64,000 bases of DNA, taken from the NCBI RefSeq assembly GCF_003121705.1, contig NZ_PYHR01000002.1, positions 3,782,001 to 3,846,000 on the forward strand, written 5' to 3'. The stretch's first letter is position 1. Every line of letters starts with the position of its first letter. The notes beneath the pieces were generated by a model. The model had not been told where the DNA came from, searched no databases, and worked only from the letters and a program-made list of their open reading frames with translations. A program made the position numbers and the translations under genes. Shown here one piece after another: positions 39,646-48,238 of the stretch. The stretch comes from Serinibacter arcticus. Its GTDB lineage: Bacteria; Actinomycetota; Actinomycetes; Actinomycetales; Beutenbergiaceae.

Positions 39646-42156
39646 TCAGGGGAGCGGACGGCGCAGGTCGTTCGCGCTGCGCAGGACGTCGCGACGCAGC
39701 AGGTCCTCGGGATCGATCGACTCCGACGTGCGCACCCGCAGGGTCGCGGTCGCACCCGCCGGCAGCGTGAGGAGGGCGTCGTCGACCACCGCGTCCCGCA
39801 GGACGCGATCGGCCAGCAGCGTGACGTCCCTGACGAGGGACGCGGCGCGCAGGTGGACCTCGTACCCGTCGTCGGTCGCCGTGACGCTCGCGCTCAGCGC
39901 GGCGGGGTCGAGCGCGAGGTCGACGTCCTCCACGGCGGCGTGCACCTCCACGAGGCCGTCGGCCGAGGCGGTCACGACCTCGCGGGAGGTGTCGGTGAGG
40001 GCGGCCACGTCGGCGGGCACCGGCACGACCGTCACGCTGCGCGGCGCGACCTCGACGCCGACCGTGGCGCTCGCGACGACGTCGCCCGCGAGCGACTCGC
40101 GCCTCAGCGCGAGCTCGGTGCGCCACACGGAGTCGGAGTCGCCCGCGAGGGCGACGGCGAGCGCCCCGTCCCGCTCGACGAACGTGAGCAGGCGCGGGGC
40201 GAAGGACCGCCGGACGGCGTACCAGGCCGGCTTCGGACGCTCGAGCGAGTCGATCAGCGACCAGGACGTCACCGGCCAGCAGTCGTTGAGCTGCCAGAGG
40301 ATGGCGCCCGCCGTGCGGGGCCACCAGGAGCGGTAGTGGTCGATCGCGTGGCGCAGCGCCCTGGCCTGGTTCAGAGCCCCTGCCCACAGCCAGTCCTCCC
40401 AGTCCGTGGGAACCCCGAGGTGTGGTGCCATCCCGCGGTCGAGCTTGCCGTTGCCGTCCTGGGCCTTCTGGTGCACGAGCCACACGGGGTCGTTCCTGGG
40501 GTCGGGCGCGTCCGCCAGCGGCCCGCCGTCGGCCGCGTGGACGTGATCGGCGATGGTGCGGGAGGTGGGAGGTCCCTGGAAGCCGAACTCGGAGCAGAAC
40601 CGGGGGACGTCGGCGCGGTAGGCGCGGTAGTCCACCCGGTTCCACACCTCCCACTGGTGGTGGGTGCCGTGGTCGGGGTCGTTCGGGTGGATCTGCTCGG
40701 GGGCCCGGTGCGGGGTGCTGGGGCTGTTGTCGCTGTACGGACGCGTGGGGTCGAGCTCGGCCACGAGAGCGGGCAGGAGCACCCGGGCGTAGTGCTCGCC
40801 CCAGGTCAGGCCGCCCAGCTTCTCCTTCCAGCCCCAGTCCTCGTGGCCCCACAGGTTCTCGTTGCCGCCGTTCCAGATCACGAGGGAGGGGTGCGGCGAG
40901 AGCCTGGCGATGTTCTCGCGCGCCTCCGCCGCGATCTCCGAGCGGATCGGGTCGTCCTCGGCGTAGGCGCCGCAGGCGAGGAGGAAGTCCTGCCAGACCA
41001 GGAGGCCGCGCTCGTCGGCGGACTCGTAGAAGTCCCGGCTCTCGTAGACGCCGCCGCCCCACACGCGCAGGAGGTTGACGTTCGCCGCCAGCGCCTGGTC
41101 CTGGCGCCGGGCCACCCGCTCCCGCGTGAGGCGGGTCAGGAGGTGGTCGTCGGGGATCCAGTTCGCGCCCTTGACCAGGACGGGACGTCCGTTGACGGCG
41201 AGGACGAACCCCGACCCGTGCTCGTCGGCGCTCGTGTCGAGCTCGACGCGACGGAACCCGAGGCGTCGGTCGACGCGGTCGAGCTCGGCCGCGTCCCCGT
41301 CGCCGTCCGACAGCGTGAGGGAGAAGGCGTGCAGCGACGGCGCGCCGTACCCCACGGGCCACCACGGGGCCACGTCGGGAACCTCGAGCGTCAGGACAGC
41401 GGACTCCGCCCCGGCCGCCAGCGTGGCGGTGACCTCGACGCCGGCGACGGCGGCGGCCAGGTGCAGCGGACCGGCGGTGCCCAGGCCCGAGCGCTCGACG
41501 CGGACGTGCACCTCGGCGGTGCCGGTGCCGTCGGGCCGGAGGTCCACCAGGGGCCGGACCTCGGCCAGCCGGGCCACGCGCCAGCGGTGGAGCCGCACCG
41601 GTCGCCAGATGCCGGCGGTGCGCAGGTCCGGCCCCCAGTCCCAGCCGAACGAGCACGCCATCTTCCTCACGAACGGGAACGGGGCGGTGGTGGCGGAGTT
41701 GGCCCCGGGACGGGCGCCGATCCGGTCGCTGAGCTCCTCGGCGTACCGCGTCGCGGAGGCGAAGGTCACCGTGAGGTCGCGGGCGACGCCGTCGGCCTCC
41801 GGGCGGAGGTCGAACCGGTAGGAGCGGTGCATGTTGGCCGTGCTGCCGAGCCGCCGGTCGCCGAGGTCGAGGGCCGCGACGGTGTCGAGTCCCTCGCACA
41901 CGAGGTCGACCCGCTCGTCCGGCGCGGCCGGCTCCAGCGTGAGCGACCGGCGGTAGCGCCAGTCCACGTCCCAGGCCCAGCGCAGCGAGGTCTCGTTCGC
42001 GTCGAGGTAGGGGTCGTCGATGAGGTCGGCGTCCAGCAGGTCCGTGTGGACGGTGCCGGGGACCGTGGCCGGGACGTCCCGCCCCGCGATGGTGGCGGGC
42101 GCCTCGCCCCGCTCCAGCCGCAGGGTCCAGCCGTCGTGCAGGTCGGTGCTCGTCAC
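39646..42156 (-). CDS. GH2 beta-mannosidase
   Basis: 836 residues. The start DGWTLRLERGEAPAT leads into a sugar-binding sandwich domain (TVHTDLLDADLIDDPYLD), then CSFGWDWGPDLRTAGIWRP. The barrel has VNLLRVWGGGVYES, the acid/base in IWNGGNENLWGHEDW and the nucleophile in FCSEFGFQGPP, with WQLNDCWPVTSWSLID near the end. These match GH2 beta-mannosidases rather than beta-galactosidases or glucuronidases. No signal peptide. The GTG at 42156 overlaps the GH36 stop by 4 bp (GTGA). A mannosidase beside an alpha-galactosidase points to galactomannan-type oligosaccharides. Confidence 0.9.
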   Translation of the reverse strand: MTSTDLHDGWTLRLERGEAPATIAGRDVPATVPGTVHTDLLDADLIDDPYLDANETSLRWAWDVDWRYRRSLTLEPAAPDERVDLVCEGLDTVAALDLGDRRLGSTANMHRSYRFDLRPEADGVARDLTVTFASATRYAEELSDRIGARPGANSATTAPFPFVRKMACSFGWDWGPDLRTAGIWRPVRLHRWRVARLAEVRPLVDLRPDGTGTAEVHVRVERSGLGTAGPLHLAAAVAGVEVTATLAAGAESAVLTLEVPDVAPWWPVGYGAPSLHAFSLTLSDGDGDAAELDRVDRRLGFRRVELDTSADEHGSGFVLAVNGRPVLVKGANWIPDDHLLTRLTRERVARRQDQALAANVNLLRVWGGGVYESRDFYESADERGLLVWQDFLLACGAYAEDDPIRSEIAAEARENIARLSPHPSLVIWNGGNENLWGHEDWGWKEKLGGLTWGEHYARVLLPALVAELDPTRPYSDNSPSTPHRAPEQIHPNDPDHGTHHQWEVWNRVDYRAYRADVPRFCSEFGFQGPPTSRTIADHVHAADGGPLADAPDPRNDPVWLVHQKAQDGNGKLDRGMAPHLGVPTDWEDWLWAGALNQARALRHAIDHYRSWWPRTAGAILWQLNDCWPVTSWSLIDSLERPKPAWYAVRRSFAPRLLTFVERDGALAVALAGDSDSVWRTELALRRESLAGDVVASATVGVEVAPRSVTVVPVPADVAALTDTSREVVTASADGLVEVHAAVEDVDLALDPAALSASVTATDDGYEVHLRAASLVRDVTLLADRVLRDAVVDDALLTLPAGATATLRVRTSESIDPEDLLRRDVLRSANDLRRPLP

Positions 42157-44387
42157 GGGTGCTCCCTCGCTCGGCGGGGGTCGTCGGTGACCCCGGTGAT
42201 CTCGGTGGTGCGGGCGGTGCCGGCGGTGACCTCGGTCACGTGGAGGAGGCACGCCTGCTCGGGCTTCTGCTGCGGGACCTGGACGCCGGCCGTCGCCAGG
42301 ACGGCGCCGGTCAGCTCGATGCCCGCGGCCCACCACGACGGCAGGATCCGGCGGGGTTCGGGCACGCCGTCGGGCCACACCGCCTCCACCCGGTAGCGCC
42401 GGTCGGGGCGCAGACCCGGCAGCCGCAGGCGTCCCGGGGGCGAGACGATCGACGTCGCCATCGCGACGACGGCGTACAGCGCCTCCGCGCCGTCGGGGGA
42501 GACGACGCCGTGCACCCAGGTGGCGGGGTCGGGATGGTCGGACCGGACCACCACCCCGGAGTGCAGGAGGTCCCGGTGCCGCTTGTGCAGGGCGACCCAG
42601 CGGGTGAGCTCCTCGACGGCCGCGGGATCGGCGTCGAGCGCCGCGTCCAGGTCCCACTCGATGCCGAGGTGGCCGAACAGCGCGGTGATCGCCCGGAACG
42701 GCAGGTCCTGGACTCGTCCCGTGGTGTGCGCCCGGGCGCCGCCCACGTGCGCCCCGACCAGCTCGGGCGGGACGAGCAGTCCCGTCCAGCGCTGGATCTG
42801 CTGACGTTCGAGCGGGTCCAGGCAGTCGCTGGCCCACACCCGGTCGGTGCGTTCCAGCACCCCCAGGTCGACGCGGCCACCGCCGGACGAGCACGACTCG
42901 ATCTCGAGCCCGGGGTGCCGCCGCCGGAGCCCGTCGAGCAGGCGGTAGACGGCGAGGGTCTGGTCGTGGACGCCCGCGCGGCCGGTGGTGGGGTGGCCGC
43001 CGTCGACGAGATCGCGGTTGTGGTCCCACTTGAGGTAGTCCACCCGGTACTCGGTCACGAGGGCGTCGAGCCGGCCGGCGATGTGCTCGAACGCGGCCGG
43101 GTTGGCCAGGTCGAGCACCTGCTGGCCGCGCGAGAGCGGCGGCAGGCGGTCCCCGGTCGACATCACCCAGTCGGGGTGCGCCAGCGCGAGCGCCGAGCCC
43201 GGGCTGATCATCTCCGGCTCGACCCACAGCCCGAACTCCAGGCCGAGACCGCGCACGTGGTCGACCAGCGGGTGGAGGCCGTCCGGCCACACGTCGGGGT
43301 CGACGTCCCAGTCGCCCAGCCCGACGGCGTCGTGCCGGCGCCCGCGGAACCAGCCGTCGTCGAGGACGAACCGCTCCGCCCCGACCCGCGCCGCCGCGTC
43401 CGCGAGCCGGGTCAGCTTGTCGACGTCGTGCTGGAAGTACACGGCCTCCCAGGTGTTGACGACGACCGGCCGTCTCGTGCGCGGGTGCCCGGGACGGGCG
43501 CGGAGGTGGCGGTGGAAGCGCGCGGAGATCGCGTCGAGGCCGTGACCGTGGGAGCCGTAGACGTCGGGGGTGGTGTAGCTCTCGCCCGGGGCCAGGACCC
43601 CCTCGCCCGGGAGGAGCAGCTCACCGCCGCTGAGGAGCGAGACCCCGGTGGGCAACCGCTCGGCGGCGTGCACGTGGTTGCCGCTCCACGCCGTGTGCAC
43701 CGCCCAGGCCTCGCCCGAGCGGAACCCGAAGCCGGACTCGCCCGCCACCAGCAGGAGCGTCGCGTCGGTGCCGGTGCGGCCGCGGCGGCCCTCCCGCAGG
43801 TGCGTGCCCAGGGTGAAGGCGTGCCGCTGCGGGGCCCGCTCCCGCGTCCAGCGGCCGGTGAGGTCGAGCAGCTCGGCGGCCTCGGCGGGGATCGGGAGGG
43901 AGAGCTGGAGGCGTTCGAGCACGTACTCGCTCGTGCCGGTGTTGGTCAGCGTGGCGCTCAGCCGTACGAGCCCCGATCCGGGCAGCAGGGCGATCCGCAG
44001 CTCCAGGTCCACCTCGAGCGCGCTGTCGCGGCCGAGGATCCGCAGCGCGCCGGCCGTGGCGTCGTCGCCGTCCGGCACGTCCACGGCGACGAGGTCGAAC
44101 AGGGGGGAGAAGCCGCGACCGCCGCGATGGCCGGACAGGCCGGGGGTCCCGACCCACCCGACGGCGGCCTCCGGCAGCACGCCGACCGGCACCTCCTCGT
44201 CCATGAGGTTGAGGACCGTGGGAGGCCGACCGGCCTCGACGACGGCCCGCACGTCGGACGGGTCGAGCTCCCCGAGGTCGGCGCCCCAGTAGGCGATGCG
44301 TGGCAGCCGGGGCCCCGTGGTGTCCAGGACGAGACTGACCCCGTCGGACCGCAGGTGAACGGCGTCGTTCATCGGTGCTGCAGGCAT
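42153..44387 (-). CDS. GH36 alpha-galactosidase
   Basis: 744 residues. An N-terminal beta-supersandwich domain (to about residue 300) precedes the barrel start VVVNTWEAVYFQHDVDKL. The nucleophile Asp is in VDYLKWDHNRDL. The acid/base Asp is in the SCSSGGGRVDLG ... WASDCLDPLERQ segment, the classic GH36 arrangement; GMFIEPEMIS-like FGLWVEPEMISPGSAL and HVGGARAHTTGR also fit. No signal peptide, hence intracellular. GGGAGG lies 6 nt before the ATG at 44387. It heads the minus-strand operon and its promoter overlaps the palindromic operator at 44410-44431. Confidence 0.93.
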   Translation of the reverse strand: MPAAPMNDAVHLRSDGVSLVLDTTGPRLPRIAYWGADLGELDPSDVRAVVEAGRPPTVLNLMDEEVPVGVLPEAAVGWVGTPGLSGHRGGRGFSPLFDLVAVDVPDGDDATAGALRILGRDSALEVDLELRIALLPGSGLVRLSATLTNTGTSEYVLERLQLSLPIPAEAAELLDLTGRWTRERAPQRHAFTLGTHLREGRRGRTGTDATLLLVAGESGFGFRSGEAWAVHTAWSGNHVHAAERLPTGVSLLSGGELLLPGEGVLAPGESYTTPDVYGSHGHGLDAISARFHRHLRARPGHPRTRRPVVVNTWEAVYFQHDVDKLTRLADAAARVGAERFVLDDGWFRGRRHDAVGLGDWDVDPDVWPDGLHPLVDHVRGLGLEFGLWVEPEMISPGSALALAHPDWVMSTGDRLPPLSRGQQVLDLANPAAFEHIAGRLDALVTEYRVDYLKWDHNRDLVDGGHPTTGRAGVHDQTLAVYRLLDGLRRRHPGLEIESCSSGGGRVDLGVLERTDRVWASDCLDPLERQQIQRWTGLLVPPELVGAHVGGARAHTTGRVQDLPFRAITALFGHLGIEWDLDAALDADPAAVEELTRWVALHKRHRDLLHSGVVVRSDHPDPATWVHGVVSPDGAEALYAVVAMATSIVSPPGRLRLPGLRPDRRYRVEAVWPDGVPEPRRILPSWWAAGIELTGAVLATAGVQVPQQKPEQACLLHVTEVTAGTARTTEITGVTDDPRRAREHP

Positions 44388-44404
44388 GGAAGACCTCCCG
44401 GTGT

Positions 44405-44446
44405 CCGGCTTACTTTTGCAAGCAAAAGTAAATAGGTCAAGCCGGA
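44405..44446 (-). promoter_or_regulatory. Palindromic operator and promoter of the glycosidase operon
   Basis: Positions 44410-44431 form a near-perfect 22-bp palindrome: TTACTTTTGC, AA, GCAAAAGTAA, with 10-bp arms exactly complementary. On the minus strand TTGACC (reverse of about 44435-44440) lies three bases before it in the promoter's -35 place, so the operator covers the spacer. The same left arm recurs at 31801. The -10 is weak (AAAAGT or similar), as expected for an activated or repressed promoter. The divergently placed ROK gene ends about 30 bp to the right. Confidence 0.8.
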
Positions 44447-44465
44447 GGGGCCGGGCCCGGGGCGG

Positions 44466-45641
44466 TCAGCGGGGGGCGGTCTCGCGGTCGGCGGCGCTCG
44501 TGACGAAGTCCTGCACGGCGAGCACGGCGGCCCCGCGCGCCCAGGCCTCGAAGCCCATCGGATGGATCTCCGTGACGACGGGCGGCGCGTGCGGCACCCG
44601 GCTGGCGGCGATGCCGCGCTCCACCTCGTCCGGCGCCAGCGAGGCCAGGCCGATGCCCTCGCCCGACAGGATGATCAGCTCGGTCAGCGCGATGTCCGCG
44701 ACGGCTGCGACGAGGCGACCCAGCTGGAAGGCCGCGGCCCGGACCACCCCGAGGCACGCGGTCTCGCCCGCCTCGGCGCGCCGCATCACCTCCTCGTAGG
44801 TGAGGTCGCTGCCGGCCGCGGCCGAGCCCGCGCGCCGGATCGCCTCGGAGGAGAGGTAGGCGGACGCCGTCCCGTCCGGTGAACCCGGCTGCGCGGGACC
44901 GTGCGGATCCAGCACGTGGTTGCCGATCCCGGACAGGTCCGCCCCCGCACCGCGGACGATCGCGTCGTGGACCACGAGCGCGTAGCCGATGCCTGCCCCG
45001 ATCGTGATCACGGCGAACGTGTCGTGCCCCCGGGCGGGCCCGAACCAGTGCAGCGACTCGGTCAGGGCCACCACGTCGTTGTCGACGACCGAGGGGAGGC
45101 CGGTGGCCTGACGCAGCAGCGAGGCGAGCGGCAGGTCGTTCCAGCCCAGGAACGGGGCGCGGACGACGTCCGAGCGGTCGCGGGTGCGGCCGCCGAGCGA
45201 GACCCCGAGCCCGCGCAGCCGGTCGGCCGGGGCGCCCAGGTCGGCCACCACCGCGGCGATCGCCTCGACGACGGTGTCCGGGCGCGTGGAGGTCAGCGGC
45301 ACGTGACGCTGCGTGAGCACGTCGCCGCGCAGGTCGGTGAGCGCCGCGTAGAGATCCTCGCCCGTGAGCTTCACCCCGACGACGAGGTGCTCGGAGGCGA
45401 GCACGTCCAGCGGGAGGCGCGGTCGACCCTTGCCCGGCGTGCGCTGGGCGGACCCCTCGGCGAGCACCCCGTGGTCGAGCAGGGGCTTCGTGAGACGGGT
45501 CAGGCTCGCGAGCGTCAGCTCGAAGGTCTGGGCGAGCTCGGTCCGCGACTGGGGCCCGTGGACGAGGATGCGCCGCAGGATCGCCCGGGCGGCGCGGGGC
45601 AGGGAGTCGAGTTCGTCCTTCAGACCGGCTGGCACGGCCAC
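44466..45641 (-). CDS. ROK-family transcriptional regulator of the sugar locus
   Basis: 391 residues. An N-terminal winged helix-turn-helix (AARAILRRILVHGPQSRTELAQTF, then LASLTRLTKPLLDHGVL) is followed by a ROK sugar-binding fold: LGVSLGGRTRD, PSVVDNDVVALTESL, FAVITIGAGIGYALV. ROK repressors such as XylR and NagC bind AT-rich palindromes like the one at 44410. The usual Cys-rich zinc motif that follows GIGNHVL is replaced by DPHGPAQPGSPDGTASAYLS, with no cysteine. GTG at 45641 is the first start; 45635 is another. It is transcribed toward the glycosidase operon. The sugar it senses is presumably a locus product. Confidence 0.85.
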   Translation of the reverse strand: MAVPAGLKDELDSLPRAARAILRRILVHGPQSRTELAQTFELTLASLTRLTKPLLDHGVLAEGSAQRTPGKGRPRLPLDVLASEHLVVGVKLTGEDLYAALTDLRGDVLTQRHVPLTSTRPDTVVEAIAAVVADLGAPADRLRGLGVSLGGRTRDRSDVVRAPFLGWNDLPLASLLRQATGLPSVVDNDVVALTESLHWFGPARGHDTFAVITIGAGIGYALVVHDAIVRGAGADLSGIGNHVLDPHGPAQPGSPDGTASAYLSSEAIRRAGSAAAGSDLTYEEVMRRAEAGETACLGVVRAAAFQLGRLVAAVADIALTELIILSGEGIGLASLAPDEVERGIAASRVPHAPPVVTEIHPMGFEAWARGAAVLAVQDFVTSAADRETAPR

Positions 45642-45806
45642 ACGGTACCGCCGACCGCCGCTGTCCCGGCCCTGCCCGGGGCGTGCACGACCTTCCCCGG
45701 GCGTGCGCGAGATCACCACGAACGCTGCCCCGCCCGGGCGCGCGCCGCGGCCTCGTCGACCGTAGTATTGGCCGATCCCACCGCTTGTCCGACAGGAGAA
45801 CCACGC

Positions 45807-47603
45807 GTGACTGACACCGCTGAGGTCGGCGGCTCTCCGCTCGACGAGCTCGAGGGCGAGAAGCCCTCGCGTCGTGGCCGCAACGTCGGCATCGGTGTCG
45901 GGATCGGGATCGTCGTCCTGGCCGGCGCGTACGTCGCCGCCGTGGTCGCGACGGCCGACACGCTGCCGCGCGAGGCCACCGTCGCCGGCGTCGACGTCAG
46001 CGGGCTGCATCGCGACGACGCGGTCGCGACGCTCGAGGACGAGCTCGGCTCCCGCACCGGCGAGCCCATCCCGATCGTCGTGGGCGAGGTCGAGGCGAGC
46101 CTCGACCCCGCGACCGCCGGCCTGACCTTCGACCCCGAGGCGAGCGTGGCGGCCGCGACGGGCCGCACCTGGAGCCCCGGCGACCTCGTCACCCGGTTCT
46201 TCGGCAGCCTGGACGTCCCCGCGGTCACCGCCGTGGACTCCGAGGCCCTGGAGACCTCCCTCGCCGAGGCCCAGTCCTTCGTCGACGTCTCCCCGGTGGA
46301 CGCGACCATCGCCTTCGCCGACGGCGCCGCCGTCGTCGGGGACCCGGTCGACGGCGCGGCGCTCGACGTGCCGGCCGCCGTCGACGTCCTCACCGAGAGC
46401 TGGCTCTCGGCGCAGGGACCGATCGAGCTCCCCGTGACGGTGGTGACCCCGACGCTCGACCAGGCGGCGCTGGACGCCGCGATGACGAGCATCGTCGACC
46501 CGCTGCTGTCCGGCCCGGTCACGGTCACGGCCGGCGAGCAGAGCGCGGCCCTCGAGCCGGCCACCCTGACGGGCATGGCGACGGTCTCGGGCGCCGACGG
46601 GGCGTTCGCCCTGCAGCTCGACCAGGACGCGCTGGCCGCTGCCGTCACCGAGGCACTCCCCGAGGCTGGCACGGCCCCCGTCGACGCCTCGTTCACGTTC
46701 GTCGACGGCGCGCCGTCGATCGTCCCGGGGGAGAACGGCACCGGGATCGACCCGGCCCAGCTCCTCGCGGTCGTCACCACCGCGGCGCAGTCGCCGACGG
46801 AGCGCACGGCCGCCGTCGAGCTCGTGGAGGCCGAGCCCGAGTTCAGCACCGCCGACGCCGAGGCCCTCGGCATCGTCGAGGTCATCTCCACGTTCTCCAC
46901 CCCGATGCCCAACGACCCGCCCCGCACGGAGAACCTCCGGATCGCCGCGGCGAAGGTCACGGGCACGCTGGTCAAGCCGGGGGAGACGTTCTCGCTCCTG
47001 GAGACCATCGGGCCGCTCTCGCTGGCCAACGGCTACAACCTCTCGCACGGCGTCGCCGACGGCGTCGTGGTGGACGTCGCCGCGGGCGGCGTGTCCCAGA
47101 TGTCGACGACCATGTTCAACGCGGGCTTCGAGGCCGGCATGGAGGACGTGGTCCACCGGGCCCACAGCCGCTGGTTCGACCGCTACCCGGCGGGCCGCGA
47201 GGCGACGGTCGACGACCCGAGCCTCGACATGCAGTGGCGCAACAACACGCCGTACGGCGTGCTGGCCCAGTCCTGGGTCGCCGACGGCCGCACGCACGTG
47301 CAGCTGTGGGGCACGAAGCACTGGGACGTCTCGATCGAGTCGGGCGGCAAGTACGGGTTCACGTCCTCGCGCACGATCTACAACACGCGGGCGAGCTGCC
47401 AGCCGGAGTCGGGCGGACGCGAGGGCTTCTCCATCGACGTGACCCGCACGGTGTCGCTCGACGGGGCGAGGAACGACGAGTTCTCGAACACCTACACCAC
47501 GACGTACGTCGCGTGGCCCCGCGTGGTCTGCGGGCCCGACCCGTCCACCCTGCCGCCGCCGGCGCCTGCCCCCGAGGAGCCGGCGCCGCCGGCCGAGGGC
47601 TGA
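45807..47603 (+). CDS. VanW family protein with repeated N-terminal YoaR-like domains
   Basis: 598 residues. After a short cytoplasmic tail (RRGRNVGIG) one TM helix (residues about 30-55) anchors a large extracytoplasmic part. Two YoaR/PG-binding_4-like repeats start at TVAGVDVSGLHRDDAVATL and at about residue 250 (SIVDPLLSGPVTVTAGEQ). The VanW domain at the C-terminus has FSTPMPNDPPRTENLRIAA, KPGETFSLLETIGPL, VDVAAGGVSQMSTTMFNAGFEA and NNTPYGVLAQ. It ends in a Pro/Glu-rich tail. VanW proteins are cell-wall-associated; the exact activity is unknown. AGGAGA lies 8 nt before the GTG at 45807. Confidence 0.9.
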   Translation: MTDTAEVGGSPLDELEGEKPSRRGRNVGIGVGIGIVVLAGAYVAAVVATADTLPREATVAGVDVSGLHRDDAVATLEDELGSRTGEPIPIVVGEVEASLDPATAGLTFDPEASVAAATGRTWSPGDLVTRFFGSLDVPAVTAVDSEALETSLAEAQSFVDVSPVDATIAFADGAAVVGDPVDGAALDVPAAVDVLTESWLSAQGPIELPVTVVTPTLDQAALDAAMTSIVDPLLSGPVTVTAGEQSAALEPATLTGMATVSGADGAFALQLDQDALAAAVTEALPEAGTAPVDASFTFVDGAPSIVPGENGTGIDPAQLLAVVTTAAQSPTERTAAVELVEAEPEFSTADAEALGIVEVISTFSTPMPNDPPRTENLRIAAAKVTGTLVKPGETFSLLETIGPLSLANGYNLSHGVADGVVVDVAAGGVSQMSTTMFNAGFEAGMEDVVHRAHSRWFDRYPAGREATVDDPSLDMQWRNNTPYGVLAQSWVADGRTHVQLWGTKHWDVSIESGGKYGFTSSRTIYNTRASCQPESGGREGFSIDVTRTVSLDGARNDEFSNTYTTTYVAWPRVVCGPDPSTLPPPAPAPEEPAPPAEG

Positions 47604-47636
47604 GGTCGCACTCGTCGGCTCGGAGCGTCGGTCGCG

Positions 47637-47867
47637 TCAGCGCCGCGGCGCGCGGCGCGGCGGTGCGGGCGGGACCTGCTTGACCAGGGCGACGTCCGCC
47701 GTCGGGATCCGCACGTCGCCGCGCCTCGTGGCGATCACGACGGCGTCGGGACCGACGTCGAGCACCTCGCCGATCGCGTCGGTGAGGGAGTGGTCGGCGT
47801 CCTGGATGCGGTACCGCACGACGACCCGTGTCCCGATCTGCAGGCGTGGATCGTGGGCATCGGTCAT
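47637..47867 (-). CDS. Stand-alone SH3-like domain protein (Rv0428c N-domain type)
   Basis: 76 residues: DPRLQIGTRVVVRYRIQDA, then LTDAIGEVLDVGPDAVVIA and TRRGDVRIPTADVALVKQVPP. In mycobacterial Rv0428c-type proteins this SH3-like beta-barrel precedes a GNAT acetyltransferase domain. Here the frame stops after it, with a basic Pro/Arg tail (PRRAPRR), so it is a free domain. TAGTAT (reverse of 47876-47881) lies 8 nt before the ATG, suggesting a leaderless transcript. It is divergent from the ferredoxin gene. The homology is by pattern memory; function unknown. Confidence 0.65.
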   Translation of the reverse strand: MTDAHDPRLQIGTRVVVRYRIQDADHSLTDAIGEVLDVGPDAVVIATRRGDVRIPTADVALVKQVPPAPPRRAPRR

Positions 47868-47909
47868 GGCAGGCGATACTAGAGGTTCGCCAGTACTGGA
47901 GGAGTGTTC

Positions 47910-48230
47910 GTGACCTATGTGATCGCGCAGCCCTGCGTCGACGTCAAGGACAAGGCCTGCATCGACGAGTGCCCTGTCGACTGCATCTACGAGGGTGAGC
48001 GCTCGCTCTACATCCACCCCGACGAGTGTGTCGACTGCGCCGCGTGCGAGCCGGTCTGCCCCGTCGAGGCGATCTACTACGAGGACGACGTGCCCGGCCA
48101 GTGGTCGGCGTTCACGCTCGCCAACGCGGAGTTCTTCGACGACGTCGGCTCGCCCGGCGGCGCTGCGAAGATGGGCCTGATCGCCAAGGACCACCCGCTC
48201 GTGTCCGCTCTCGGGCCGCAGGCCGAGTAG
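47910..48230 (+). CDS. fdxA: Seven-iron-type bacterial ferredoxin
   Basis: 106 residues beginning VTYVIAQPCVDVKDKACIDECPVDCIYEG. The two cluster sites are in the IDECPVDC region and DECVDCAACEPVCPVEAIYY, the pattern of actinobacterial 7Fe ferredoxins (a [3Fe-4S] and a [4Fe-4S] cluster). The helical C-terminal tail ends LVSALGPQAE. GGAGG lies upstream of the GTG at 47910. The dapC gene follows 8 bp downstream, the conserved actinobacterial fdx-dapC arrangement. Confidence 0.93.
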   Translation: MTYVIAQPCVDVKDKACIDECPVDCIYEGERSLYIHPDECVDCAACEPVCPVEAIYYEDDVPGQWSAFTLANAEFFDDVGSPGGAAKMGLIAKDHPLVSALGPQAE

Positions 48231-48238
48231 CGGCGTCG

